Origin: JAIYDQ01 sp034408855
GTDB lineage: Bacteria; Planctomycetota; Planctomycetia; Pirellulales; Pirellulaceae
DNA length: 64,000 nucleotides
Direction of reading: 5' to 3'
Assembly (NCBI GenBank): GCA_034408855.1
Contig: JAWXCK010000253.1
Span: 37,699-101,698 of the forward strand
Shown here in pieces: positions 17,554 to 26,537 of the stretch. Position numbers and translations under genes: made by a program. Every line of letters starts with the position of its first letter. The first letter of the stretch is position 1. Under the pieces are notes generated by a model that saw only the letters and a program-made list of their open reading frames with translations, was not told the DNA's origin and ran no database searches.

Positions 17554-19419
17554 CTAGCGAGGCAGCTTCAATCTCTCTCGTACAAGTTCGGGGAGGAATT
17601 TCACAGGCACCGACCCATGATCGAGGACCGCTTCGTGATAGCGTCCAAGATCAAATGCTTCAGTTTGCTCGCGTTGGATCTGCTGGCGGAGACGATAGTG
17701 AGCCATGCGTCCGGCGAAATAGGTACTCAGTTGTACCGAACTCTGTTTAGCGCGAATAATTTTCAATCGCGCTTCACCTTCGGATTGATAAGCTTCTTGC
17801 GTCAAGAAAGCCAAGGCCTCTTGGTCGCTCATTTCCGTGCAATGCATTTTGTAATCGAGAATCGTATTCGCGACGGCGCGAAGGTAGAACTTCAGTTGAT
17901 TCAACCGCAATGGCAGCGACCCTTCGCCATAGCCTTGATCCAGCATCATCTGTTCGGTGTAAACCGCCCAGCCTTCGACGAAAACGCCGGACTGCAGTAC
18001 GCGTCGAATCAACGAAGGTGAGCGATTGGAATATTCCAATTGCACATAGTGCCCGGGATAAGCTTCGTGGATTGTCAAAATCTGCAACATGTGTCGGTTA
18101 TATTCTTCCAGAAAACTTTTGACTCGCGAAGCATCCCATACCGATGGCGGTGGGCTGACAGCGTAGAAACTGTCGCCATTGGGGTCCAGCGGCAATGCCG
18201 ATTCGAGATAAGCCAACGAGTTGCCGCGTCGGAACTCAGGCATCTCGATGACTTGGCAACGATCGCTGGCGGGCAGCCGAAGTATATCTTGCTGGCGAAT
18301 GAACGCCTGAATACCTTTGACAGTAGCGCGTGCGTCACCGATCAAGGCCGCCGGTTGTCCATGCTCTTGACTGACGGCCTTGGTAACCATCGCAATCGTC
18401 TCGCGGCGTCCTCGTTCATCATCCGGAGGTAAAATGAGCTTTGGGAAATAGCGACTCCATAGTTGCCTTGCAATCACGTAGAGTTCACCTTGAACCCGAA
18501 CGAATTCACCTTCGGCGTCGTTCAGCAGTTGATCGGCAGTTCGGTTAAGATCGAGTACTAGCTCAAGTTTTGCCGCAAACTTGCTTTTGCCCAGTCGCCA
18601 ATCGCCATTGGCTCGCGGCAACAAATCGCTTTCAAGAAACGTTTGATAATCTTTTAACGTTTCGATGACCGGCAAAGTTGCCTGCCGAAGTTTTTCATGT
18701 TGTGGCGTATCGCCGACGAGTTCAAAGACCCCTTTTTCATAAAAACCGATCGATCCTTTGTTTTGTCCGATGGCCGTTTCGAGCACCGATCGCGGTGGAT
18801 TGTCGAGCGTTATCTTGGCCGTCGCAACGATCCTTGGAATCTCCGCCATGCGCGAGATCGCATTCTTGATATTCTCTTCACGCGGCAACGTCGATTGTGT
18901 CAGCAAAGAATAGATGCTGTCGTTGATGTAGCCGCCGTAAACACGAGGATCTTCCTCAAAAGGACGTGTATGTTCGGTGAGCCAAACACGGCGAACAAGT
19001 TCATCGCGAAAGATTTCAAAATCGATTTGTCCCGACCGTGAAAGTTTGCCCGAGTCGATCGATTGCTCTAGCGCCACCAATTGCTGTCGCGAATTTTCCA
19101 ACCAACCTCGGCGAGCAACCTCGGAAATGTCGTCGAGCAAATGATCGAATCGATGATCACCAAGCATGGTGGCGTCCAACGGACGAAGCTGAAATGTTTC
19201 GTCGAGATGTGCCTTGAAGAACGACGCCAGTCGCTCATCTTCGGTTTGTCCGAAACTCGATGTGGCAAATAGAGAAAATAGAAGGAAGCAGACACACATT
19301 GATTTCAGCACGCTCGCAACCTTTTTATCGTCTAGCCCACTGAGCGAACGGGCGCTAGCACTCGGTGTTTTATTCGTACTCGTACTCATGACAACAACAC
19401 TCGACAAAAGTTGAATCAT
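17554..19419 (-). CDS. DUF885 family secreted metallopeptidase-like protein
   Basis: About 620 residues. A signal peptide-like segment (KSMCVCFLLFSLFATSSFGQ) lies 30-50 residues in. The DUF885 signature HEAYPGHYVQLE, a zinc-binding HExxxxH-type motif, is near residue 450, with a second block EGWAVYTEQMM about 35 residues later. Members are often described as Zn peptidases or carboxypeptidase-like. The ATG at 19419 overlaps the upstream stop (ATGA), so translation is coupled. ATGs at 19389 and 19299 are alternatives closer to the signal peptide. Its place inside a hydroxyproline operon suggests it releases hydroxyproline-containing peptides (inference). Confidence 0.88.
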   Translation of the reverse strand: MIQLLSSVVVMSTSTNKTPSASARSLSGLDDKKVASVLKSMCVCFLLFSLFATSSFGQTEDERLASFFKAHLDETFQLRPLDATMLGDHRFDHLLDDISEVARRGWLENSRQQLVALEQSIDSGKLSRSGQIDFEIFRDELVRRVWLTEHTRPFEEDPRVYGGYINDSIYSLLTQSTLPREENIKNAISRMAEIPRIVATAKITLDNPPRSVLETAIGQNKGSIGFYEKGVFELVGDTPQHEKLRQATLPVIETLKDYQTFLESDLLPRANGDWRLGKSKFAAKLELVLDLNRTADQLLNDAEGEFVRVQGELYVIARQLWSRYFPKLILPPDDERGRRETIAMVTKAVSQEHGQPAALIGDARATVKGIQAFIRQQDILRLPASDRCQVIEMPEFRRGNSLAYLESALPLDPNGDSFYAVSPPPSVWDASRVKSFLEEYNRHMLQILTIHEAYPGHYVQLEYSNRSPSLIRRVLQSGVFVEGWAVYTEQMMLDQGYGEGSLPLRLNQLKFYLRAVANTILDYKMHCTEMSDQEALAFLTQEAYQSEGEARLKIIRAKQSSVQLSTYFAGRMAHYRLRQQIQREQTEAFDLGRYHEAVLDHGSVPVKFLPELVRERLKLPR

Positions 19420-20333
19420 TTTTTCGAACTTCGATTTGGAATTTTGGGGCGAGACTCGATGCCATCGCGAATAATTTTGAGGACTCGCTTGCGTTCGTCG
19501 CCTTTTAAAATCAGACGTGGTGCCCGCACCCATTCGGCGCCCAGCCCGCATTCTTGAACCATCAATTTAATGTACTGAATAAATTTTGGATGGACATCTA
19601 AATGCAAAAGCGGAGTAAACCAGCGATAGAACTCGCGAGCTTTCTCCCATTCGCCGCGGCGCGTCAATTCCCAGAAATATTGATTTTCCGCCGGAAAGGC
19701 AATTCCACTACCAGCAACCCAGCCATCAATGCCAAGTATCGATGCCTCTAATGCCAAATTATCAACGCCGGTGAAGATCGCATAGCGATTTCCGACAGCG
19801 TTTCGAAGATCGGTAATGCGTCTTGTATCGCCCGAGCTCTCTTTGATTGCGACAAGATTCTTTTGATCGGCTAGTTTTGCAAACATCTCTGGCGTAATGT
19901 CGTTTGCGTAGCTGATGGGGTTGTTGTAGACCATGATCGGAAGTCCAGTCGACTTAGCGACTGCTCGAAAATACGCCATCGTTTCGTCAGCATCGGCACG
20001 ATAAAGCATGGCGGGTAAAACCATCGCTCCATTGGCTCCCAGCTTCTCGATGTCTCGGACATATCGGATTGCTTCGGCAGTGCTGGTCTCGGCAACGCCG
20101 CTGACGACCGGAACGCGACCTGCGACCGCTTTGATCATCGCTTCGAGAACTAGTCGCTTTTCCGAGGGTAACATCGGCTGGTTCTCACCCAACGACCCCA
20201 GAAAGATCAACCCGTTGATTCCGGACTTAATCAATACCTCGGCATGCGCCGCAGTTGCACCGAGATTGATCGAGCCATCTTTGTGCATCTGCGTAGTGAT
20301 TGCCGGATAAACGCCTTGCCAGACTTTTTTCAT
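19416..20333 (-). CDS. DHDPS-family lyase/deaminase, likely pyrroline-4-hydroxy-2-carboxylate deaminase
   Basis: 305 residues of the dihydrodipicolinate synthase/N-acetylneuraminate lyase TIM-barrel family. The Schiff-base lysine is Lys164 in AIKESSGD, the catalytic Tyr136 is in VYNNP, and the substrate loop is GSLGEN (46-51). Operon partners (epimerase, D-amino acid oxidoreductase) point to deamination of pyrroline-4-hydroxy-2-carboxylate to 2-oxoglutarate semialdehyde. The family alone does not prove it; 4-hydroxy-2-oxoglutarate aldolase or KDG-type activity are alternatives. It is the first gene of the operon. The 2-oxoglutarate semialdehyde dehydrogenase needed to finish the pathway is not in the window. 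Confidence 0.9.
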   Translation of the reverse strand: MKKVWQGVYPAITTQMHKDGSINLGATAAHAEVLIKSGINGLIFLGSLGENQPMLPSEKRLVLEAMIKAVAGRVPVVSGVAETSTAEAIRYVRDIEKLGANGAMVLPAMLYRADADETMAYFRAVAKSTGLPIMVYNNPISYANDITPEMFAKLADQKNLVAIKESSGDTRRITDLRNAVGNRYAIFTGVDNLALEASILGIDGWVAGSGIAFPAENQYFWELTRRGEWEKAREFYRWFTPLLHLDVHPKFIQYIKLMVQECGLGAEWVRAPRLILKGDERKRVLKIIRDGIESRPKIPNRSSKK

Positions 20334-20427
20334 AAAGGACTCGATTGCAGTGGAATGAAATGTTCTTAAGTGCTTTAGGGAAGTGGGTCTTGATAAAGAT
20401 CTAACGCTGCAGGGAGGAATGTACCTG

Positions 20428-21477
20428 TTACTTGTTTCGCCACCACTGGTGAGACAAATATCCTAGCCGATCAGCCGTCGTTTCAATTGCTTGACGGAAA
20501 CGCTTGGCATCCATTGGATAGCCAGCCGTCTGTTTGAGCCCCGGCAAATGAGTTCTCCAAAATTGATTCAGGCGATGCATAAGTCCTTCTCGAAGCCACT
20601 TGGCGACCATCGATGAAAGTGCGGATGCGATGAGCCGATCCCCTTTGGCGAGAAAACTCCAACGCAACGTCCGTTCCTGCCATCGAGCAACATAGTCACT
20701 TCTCAACGCCGACTCGCGGAGCACGTCAAACCAGAGATCTGGCATTGCGTCCATTAGTATCGATTGATACCGATTGCGTCCTCCGTGCTTGTCGCAATAG
20801 ACGTGTATCGAGATGTCGTCGTCAGCCAACAAATCAGAATGCAATTCAAGAGCTGCGGCTGCTAGGCGCAACGATGTATTGCTCAAGAAAGTTGCTTTGT
20901 TGCCCAAGCGAGCGATCGCGGAATTAAATTCGCCTTCGTCGATAATCCTGGCCGTCAATCCGAGGAATCGAACGCCCGCGCGCTGGCAACATAGGTCTGC
21001 TTCGTCGATGAGCATTGTCGGCAAGCATTGGTCCAACGGCTTGAATCGCTCGATCGAGGAATCGGAATACCCGATCGGACGATACCAGGGAATCGAAGCG
21101 AGTCTCGTAACGTCGTCGATCGCGACAGAGGCGAAAAAGTTTTGAAAATTAACTGCGTCACATGCAATACTGTTCAACCAGTACCGTACACCGACGGCCA
21201 GCGAATCTAGCGAATCGCCAGACGAGTAGAGGGCTTTCGAATCGCCTAACGGTATATGTTTAAACATGCCTCGGTCGGCTCGTGGACGAAAGATCGGCGC
21301 AAGTTGTTCAAGTAGCCTTTCCACCGCCGTCGTCGAATCCGAGACTTCCGGCTGGCGATCCTCAATTAGCCATGAAGAGCACCCGATAACTAAGGGCCCA
21401 AGATTGGGACCGTAGCCAGCTTCGTCGATTCCGATAACAAGCTGGCGGCGATCGTGGCTACTTGGTTTTTTGATCAT
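20428..21477 (-). CDS. ribonuclease HII-like protein
   Basis: About 349 residues. The N-terminus GIDEAGYGPNLGPLVIG matches the DEAGRGxxxGP signature of RNase HII, with Tyr for Arg. SKALYSS follows, like the DSK motif, and a further conserved block is HVYCDKHGGRNRY with a likely catalytic Asp. It is longer than ordinary RNase HII (about 200) owing to an insert between these blocks and a C-terminal extension. Similar enlarged proteins occur in planctomycetes. It would remove RNA from RNA-DNA hybrids if active. The ATG at 21477 is used because upstream residues are unconserved. Confidence 0.75.
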   Translation of the reverse strand: MIKKPSSHDRRQLVIGIDEAGYGPNLGPLVIGCSSWLIEDRQPEVSDSTTAVERLLEQLAPIFRPRADRGMFKHIPLGDSKALYSSGDSLDSLAVGVRYWLNSIACDAVNFQNFFASVAIDDVTRLASIPWYRPIGYSDSSIERFKPLDQCLPTMLIDEADLCCQRAGVRFLGLTARIIDEGEFNSAIARLGNKATFLSNTSLRLAAAALELHSDLLADDDISIHVYCDKHGGRNRYQSILMDAMPDLWFDVLRESALRSDYVARWQERTLRWSFLAKGDRLIASALSSMVAKWLREGLMHRLNQFWRTHLPGLKQTAGYPMDAKRFRQAIETTADRLGYLSHQWWRNK

Positions 21478-21743
21478 AGGGAATCCGTTGCCTTGGAGAA
21501 CGCCGCGGCGCAAGTCACCGGCTACTTTTAAAGCTTTCTACCGGCCCGTTCAAGGGCCGTCGATATAGTGAGCCGTCGGCGCTGGCCGCGGGTGGTCACT
21601 TCTTAACTAACCCAATCGTCGTTACAATGCGCTTCCGGTTCCGGAACGAAGCTTCAGCTCCGTAATGATAGTTTTCTATTTTGTTTAGAATGTTTGCAAA
21701 CCCCCATCCCAAATATTTGTCATCCTAATTTGAAAGATCGAGA

Positions 21744-22589
21744 ATGAAATACGGCATGAACTTGTTGCTTTGGTCCGGTGAAGTCACGGATGCGATGCTG
21801 CCGACGATTGAAAAACTCAATAAGATGGGGTACGACGGAGTCGAGTTGCCGATTTTCAATCTCGACCTCGATTACGCTCGCCTGGGGAAACAGCTCGATG
21901 ATTTGGGACTGGAACGCACGGCGGTCACCGTCCGCAACGAAGCTGACAATCCCATTAGCCCCGACGCGGCTGTTCGAAAAAAAGGCGTCGAACTCAACAA
22001 GCGGACGCTCGATTGTTGCGCGGCCGCAGGTGTGCAGACTCTGGTCGGCCCATACCATTCTGCGCTGGGCTTTTTTCCAGGACATAGTCGTACTAAGGAC
22101 GAATGGAGTTGGGGCGTCGAGAGTATGCGCGCGACTGCCGAGCACGCCGGGAAAGTCGGTGTCATGCTCGGCGTCGAACCGCTCAATCGATTCGAAGTTT
22201 ATTTTCTTAACGCACATGCCGATGCGGCGCAGTTTTGTCGAGAAGTCAATCATCCCAATTGTAGGATGATGTACGATACCTTTCATTGCAACATTGAAGA
22301 AAAGAGCATTCCGGCTGCGCTGCACGCCATCGAAGACATGGTATGCCACATTCATATCAGCGAGAACGATCGGAGTACGCCAGGACACGGAAACGTTCGA
22401 TGGAAAGAAAACTTTGATGGCATTCGAGACATTGGCTACGACGGATGGTTGGTGATCGAGGCTTTCGGACTAGCCCTACCTGAACTTGCCGCCGCCACCC
22501 GCATCTGGCGAAAGATGTTCGACACCGAGCTAAAATTAGCCGAGCAAGGTTTAGCCTTCATGAAGCAACAAGTAGAAATGCGTGTGTAG
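21744..22589 (+). CDS. sugar phosphate isomerase/epimerase, D-tagatose 3-epimerase-like
   Basis: 281 residues of the xylose isomerase-like TIM barrel. The metal ligands and catalytic residues of D-tagatose/D-psicose 3-epimerases can be read: Glu in GVEPLNRFE, Asp in MYDTFH, His in CHIHISENDR with TPGHG, and Glu in VIEAFG. It probably epimerises a free ketose at C3. The start ATG follows an AGATCGAGA site. It is divergent from the RNase HII-like gene with about 270 bp between. Confidence 0.88.
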   Translation: MKYGMNLLLWSGEVTDAMLPTIEKLNKMGYDGVELPIFNLDLDYARLGKQLDDLGLERTAVTVRNEADNPISPDAAVRKKGVELNKRTLDCCAAAGVQTLVGPYHSALGFFPGHSRTKDEWSWGVESMRATAEHAGKVGVMLGVEPLNRFEVYFLNAHADAAQFCREVNHPNCRMMYDTFHCNIEEKSIPAALHAIEDMVCHIHISENDRSTPGHGNVRWKENFDGIRDIGYDGWLVIEAFGLALPELAAATRIWRKMFDTELKLAEQGLAFMKQQVEMRV

Positions 22590-22639
22590 TCCCGCCTTCA
22601 GGCACTCGTTCGTAGCTCCGCCTTTAGTAGGCTGCCGCT

Positions 22640-22690
22640 ATTCGCCCCGCTTTTGGGCGACTGCTCGAAACCCCGCCGTCCGGCGGGCAT
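22640..22690. repeat. clustered GC-rich short palindromes
   Basis: Within the spacer 22590-22837 lie CGCCCCGCTTTTGGGCG and CCCGCCGTCCGGCGGG, adjacent short perfect stems without a T-run. They may act as transcript 3' end protection for the epimerase gene; they are REP-like. Confidence 0.4.
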
Positions 22691-22837
22691 CCCGTCCCCG
22701 CATCTATCCTCACAATCCGAAGCTCCGTCATAATCGCGAAATGCTTCCGAGAAGGATAAGTTTCTTCAACCCACTCGTTTTGCTATCGAGTCAAATTCGA
22801 GCAAGACTTAGGTGTCTCTTGGGTTGCAAGGTAAAAC

Positions 22838-23788
22838 ATGTCCATCTTTCGCAATATTGCCATTCCATGCTACCGTTGGTGGACTCGATCAAAGCGAGCG
22901 GCAATGGCACGTCAATTCGAAGCGTCACAGCAGTGGCCAGCCGCGATTCTTTTCTACCATCGCGTAGCAAACTCGGAACCCAACGGATGGTCGATCGGTT
23001 GCAAAGATTTTTCCGATCAGTTGGACTTCGTCGCTTCGATTGCGAAGTTTGCTTCGCTGGATGAGATTCGTCAATCGCAACATGCATCGGTGCGGCAACA
23101 ACGAATGATCGCAATTACCTTTGACGACGGCTATGGTGAGAACATCGAGTGGGCTATTCCAGAGTTGGTTCGACGCAATATTCCCTGCACTTATTTCGTT
23201 ACCACCGACAATGTTGAACATGAACGTCCTTTTCCGCACGATGTCCAACGCAATCGCCCATTGCGTCCCAACACGATCAGCGAAATCCAGGCGATTGCGG
23301 ACGCCGGAATTCAAATCGGCGGTCATACACAAACCCATCTCGATCTCGGAAGAGAGTGGCCCGTCGAGCGACTTCGCGCAGAGCTATGCGACTCACGCAA
23401 GAAGCTGCAAGATTGGACCGGTCAGCCCATCGACTTCTTTGCAATTCCCTTTGGCCTGCAATGCAATATTACCCAAGCCGCAATCGATATGATCGCTGAG
23501 GCCGGATATCGAAGTTTTGTAAGCGCGTTCGGCGAGTGGAATTTTCTCGGTGGCGATGATTTTCATCTATGCCGATTCCATGGCGATGCTTGCACCGAAG
23601 CGGTTCGCAATTGGTTGACCTTCGATCCTCGTCGTATGAAGCAACGTAAGATACTCAATTATCGATTCCCCACAATCGCAAGCAATGCGTCGGACTCTTC
23701 GGCTTCTTGCGACTCTTCACCAACCGCCTTTCCGACAGTCAGCTTCCCGATCAACTCGGTTTATCCGACGTGCTCAAACTATGAATAG
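22838..23788 (+). CDS. polysaccharide deacetylase (NodB domain)
   Basis: 316 residues. The NodB homology domain begins around residue 90 with AITFDDGYGEN (metal-binding Asp pair); GGHTQTHLDL near residue 165 supplies the HxxxH metal site. IPFGLQCN and the C-terminal Arg/His block complete the fold. It removes N- or O-acetyl groups from a polysaccharide. The C-terminal 50 residues are Ser- and Pro-rich and unconserved. The stop overlaps the start of the glycosyltransferase gene by 8 bp, so the two act in one surface-polysaccharide unit. Confidence 0.9.
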   Translation: MSIFRNIAIPCYRWWTRSKRAAMARQFEASQQWPAAILFYHRVANSEPNGWSIGCKDFSDQLDFVASIAKFASLDEIRQSQHASVRQQRMIAITFDDGYGENIEWAIPELVRRNIPCTYFVTTDNVEHERPFPHDVQRNRPLRPNTISEIQAIADAGIQIGGHTQTHLDLGREWPVERLRAELCDSRKKLQDWTGQPIDFFAIPFGLQCNITQAAIDMIAEAGYRSFVSAFGEWNFLGGDDFHLCRFHGDACTEAVRNWLTFDPRRMKQRKILNYRFPTIASNASDSSASCDSSPTAFPTVSFPINSVYPTCSNYE

Positions 23789-25010
23789 TCCCGTTACCGA
23801 AAAATCGAGTGAGAATCTTTCGACAGCATCGATACCTTCAATCGCAACGAACATTTCGAGCAATCGCGATGAGCGACGATTGCGAGTCGCTTTCGTGATT
23901 ACCAGCATGCCAGTCGGTGGCGCAGAAACGCTCTTATTGAATCTCATTCGCGGTCTAGTCCAGTCTCGCTTCTTGCCAGAACTGATTTGTTTGAAGGAGC
24001 TTGGACCGCTCGGCGAGATATTGGCTGATGAGATTCCAACCAAGCATTCGGTGCTTCGCAGCAAGTATGACGTCACGATTCTCTATCGGCTTGTCCAGTA
24101 CTTTCGGCGAAACAAGATCGACGCCGTTATCACGGTTGGGGCCGGTGATAAGATGTTTTGGGGAAGGCTCGCAGCAAAACTAGCCAGGGTGCCCGTCATT
24201 TGTTCGGCGCTTCATTCGACAGGTTGGCCTGATGGCGTAGGTCGACTCAATCGACTGCTGACGCGAATCACCGATCGGTTTATCGCCGTAGCTGATTCGC
24301 ATGGAAAATTCCTCGTTGAATTCGAGCGTTTTCCGGAATCGAAAGTCGCGATTATACGCAATGGAATCGACGCCGATCGATTTGTCCCGAACCCTTCGGC
24401 CCGAGCGACCGTCAGAACAACGTTAGGATTGACGCCGGACGCGCCATTAGTCGGGATTGTTGCCGCCCTGCGACCGGAAAAGAATCATGAGCTCTTTTTG
24501 GAAGTCGCCAGCCGAACCTGTCAGGTCGTACCCGACGCACAATTCATCATTGTCGGTGAGGGGCCCGAGCGAGCAAAGATCGAGTCGATCATTGCTGACT
24601 TAGGACTGAAATCAAATGTCCGCATGTTAGGCAACCGGAGCGACACGCCACAATGGCTCGCAGCATTGGATGTCTTTCTGCTAACCAGCCACAACGAAGC
24701 CAACCCAGTCTCGATACTTGAAGCATTGGCATGTGGCGTTCCGGTGGTGAGTACCAATGTCGGATCGATAGCTGAAACGGTTCAAGACGGCCAGACGGGC
24801 TATACCGTAGAAGCGGGAAACGCCGAGCAAGCCAGTCGCTGCGTCCTGCAGTTACTATTGGATTCAAAGAAAGCCAAGGAACTCGGGGTTCGCGGCCGCG
24901 AACTCGTACTAAGAACCGGCTCACTCAAAGCCATGGTACAAGGCTATGAAAAGTTAATTGAAAAAGTCTATACTACGAAGCGACGTTGTCCTCGTAGCTC
25001 AATTGGATAG
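23781..25010 (+). CDS. glycosyltransferase family 4
   Basis: 409 residues. The GT-B fold is shown by ITSMPVGGAETLLLNLIRGL near the N-terminus (donor-proximal Gly loop) and by the C-terminal domain RNGIDADRFVPNP, ALRPEKNHELFLEVASR, VGEGPERAKIE and LLTSHNEANPVSILEALACGVPVV with the EX7E-type motif. It is a retaining transferase, probably for exopolysaccharide, paired with the deacetylase. The last codons run into tRNA-Arg: the stop codon at 25008-25010 lies in the tRNA D-arm, so the two genes overlap by 23 bp. Confidence 0.9.
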   Translation: MNSPVTEKSSENLSTASIPSIATNISSNRDERRLRVAFVITSMPVGGAETLLLNLIRGLVQSRFLPELICLKELGPLGEILADEIPTKHSVLRSKYDVTILYRLVQYFRRNKIDAVITVGAGDKMFWGRLAAKLARVPVICSALHSTGWPDGVGRLNRLLTRITDRFIAVADSHGKFLVEFERFPESKVAIIRNGIDADRFVPNPSARATVRTTLGLTPDAPLVGIVAALRPEKNHELFLEVASRTCQVVPDAQFIIVGEGPERAKIESIIADLGLKSNVRMLGNRSDTPQWLAALDVFLLTSHNEANPVSILEALACGVPVVSTNVGSIAETVQDGQTGYTVEAGNAEQASRCVLQLLLDSKKAKELGVRGRELVLRTGSLKAMVQGYEKLIEKVYTTKRRCPRSSIG

Positions 25011-25061
25011 AGCGTCGGCCTCCGAAGCCGAAGGTTCCGCGTTCGAATCGCGGCGAGGATA
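24988..25061 (+). tRNA. tRNA-Arg (anticodon CCG)
   Basis: A 74-nt cloverleaf. The acceptor stem GTCCTCG pairs with CGAGGAT (first pair G-U), the anticodon stem is TCGGC/GCCGA with loop CTCCGAA (anticodon CCG), and the T-arm is CCGCG-TTCGAAT-CGCGG. CCA is not encoded. The anticodon-arm and variable segment 25018-25036 is duplicated at 42937-42955, marking this tRNA as the integration site of a mobile element. Confidence 0.95.
25018..25036 (+). repeat. attL core within tRNA-Arg
   Basis: GCCTCCGAAGCCGAAGGTT is identical to 42937-42955. It covers the anticodon loop and 3' anticodon stem, a usual crossover site for tyrosine recombinases. Confidence 0.85.
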
Positions 25062-25207
25062 CTTCTGAATGCCTCACGATTTGCAAGACATACTGCAAAT
25101 ATCTTAGCCTGAGCTTAGTTGTTTTCTAAGTCAGAGTTTCGGTAGTTACCGTTTTACCGTCGTAAACCCGGTATTTCCGAAGCTCGCAACAGGACAGGAC
25201 TAAGTCA

Positions 25208-26449
25208 ATGCGAGTATCAGCGTACCGGCTTCACAAAGCATCCGGGCAAGCTATCGTCTCTCTCAATGGGACGGATCACTATCTAGGCAAGCATGATTCC
25301 CCCGAAAGCCGCTCCAAGTATGAATCGCTCATCGCGGATCATTTGAAGACGAGAGCCAAGGAGAAGGCCAAGAAGGCCAGGATCGACAACGATGGGCCGG
25401 GCTACCGGCTACATGCAAGGAGTGGCCAGGCGGTCGTTACGATTTCCGGCCACGACTATTACCTTGGGGTGTTCAACTCGAAAGAGTCGAAGGCCAAGTA
25501 CCATCGCCTGAAGGCTGAATGGATCGCTTCAGGTAAATCTCCGTCGTTTGGCGTGAAGCCAGAGGAACTAACCGTCATCGAAATGATGGCAGCCTGGGTT
25601 CGGTTTGCGAAGGAATACTACGGAGAGGGGCCAAGTTCCGAGCTTCACCGGGCAGTTCCAGTGCTGAAAGTCCTCAAGACGCTCTACGGATCGGAACCGG
25701 CCGTGAACTTCGGGCCGCTGCAATACGAGGCCGTCCGGGTTACTTTGCTCGAACCCTATCTCGTGAAGCGGAAAGGCGGGACGTCGGAAAAGAAGCGTCG
25801 GAGCCGAACCTACATCAACTCATTGATGAAACGGTTGCGGGCAGTATTCCGATGGGCAGCGTCAAAGTCGCTGATTCCTGTTTCCGTTCACGACACGCTT
25901 AAAACCGTTGAGCCGCTCAAGCATGGCAGAACGACTGCGCCGGAGCTCGACCCGGTGGCACCAGTTCCAGACGAAATCGTCGATGCGACTCTTCCAAAAC
26001 TTAACCACGTGATGAAAGCGATGGTCGAGTTCCAACGGCTTACTGGCTGTCGACCGGGCGAAGTATGCAAGATAAAGCCATCGATGGTCGATCGGACAGC
26101 CGACGTATGGGAAGTCCAGCTTGCCAAGCACAAGACAGCCTATCGCGGGAGAAAGCGAACAGTCTATGCGGGAACAAGGGCACAAGCGATTCTTGCTCCA
26201 TTCCTGCTTCGCGGTGAAGACGAATTCTGCTTCAGTCCGATCGAGGCCGAAAAGCGGAGGCGTAAAGAGAAGCATATCGCCCGTAAAACCCCGCTTTCGT
26301 GCGGGAATAAGCCGGGCTCGAAGATCGCAAAGGCACCGCTCAAACAGCCTGGGCCATGCTACACCAGGCCATTCGAAGCCCTGATGCGACCATCGGGGCT
26401 TTTTTGTCGGCAATGTTCGCCGCAAATCATCGGTTTTGCGGCCTATTGA
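25208..26449 (+). CDS. tyrosine recombinase/integrase, C-terminally truncated
   Basis: 413 residues. The N-terminus has two tandem copies (about 6-50 and 66-110) of an arm-type DNA-binding repeat (YRLHxxSGQA...YLG). The core-binding domain and the first half of the catalytic domain follow, with Arg282 in TGCRPGE and the beta-hairpin lysine in KHKTAYRG. The family normally continues to an HxLRH box and the nucleophilic Tyr; here the frame runs into unrelated sequence that contains a terminator (26376-26406). It therefore lacks the His, second Arg and Tyr and is probably inactive. It lies 146 bp from tRNA-Arg and belongs to the element. Confidence 0.85.
   Translation: MRVSAYRLHKASGQAIVSLNGTDHYLGKHDSPESRSKYESLIADHLKTRAKEKAKKARIDNDGPGYRLHARSGQAVVTISGHDYYLGVFNSKESKAKYHRLKAEWIASGKSPSFGVKPEELTVIEMMAAWVRFAKEYYGEGPSSELHRAVPVLKVLKTLYGSEPAVNFGPLQYEAVRVTLLEPYLVKRKGGTSEKKRRSRTYINSLMKRLRAVFRWAASKSLIPVSVHDTLKTVEPLKHGRTTAPELDPVAPVPDEIVDATLPKLNHVMKAMVEFQRLTGCRPGEVCKIKPSMVDRTADVWEVQLAKHKTAYRGRKRTVYAGTRAQAILAPFLLRGEDEFCFSPIEAEKRRRKEKHIARKTPLSCGNKPGSKIAKAPLKQPGPCYTRPFEALMRPSGLFCRQCSPQIIGFAAY
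26376..26406 (+). terminator. intrinsic terminator inside the integrase 3' end
   Basis: An 11-bp stem (26376-26386 with 26391-26401, one G-T pair), loop CGAC and a T-run. It lies inside the last codons of the open frame, which supports the idea that the integrase was cut short and joined to foreign 3' sequence. Confidence 0.8.
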
Positions 26450-26537
26450 TTGTGGTGGCAACGATGTCGAGCAATCTCATTGTGGGGATCGCTCCGTTGC
26501 TCAACACAATTGTTTGCCTTACGAGGAGTGAGAATCG

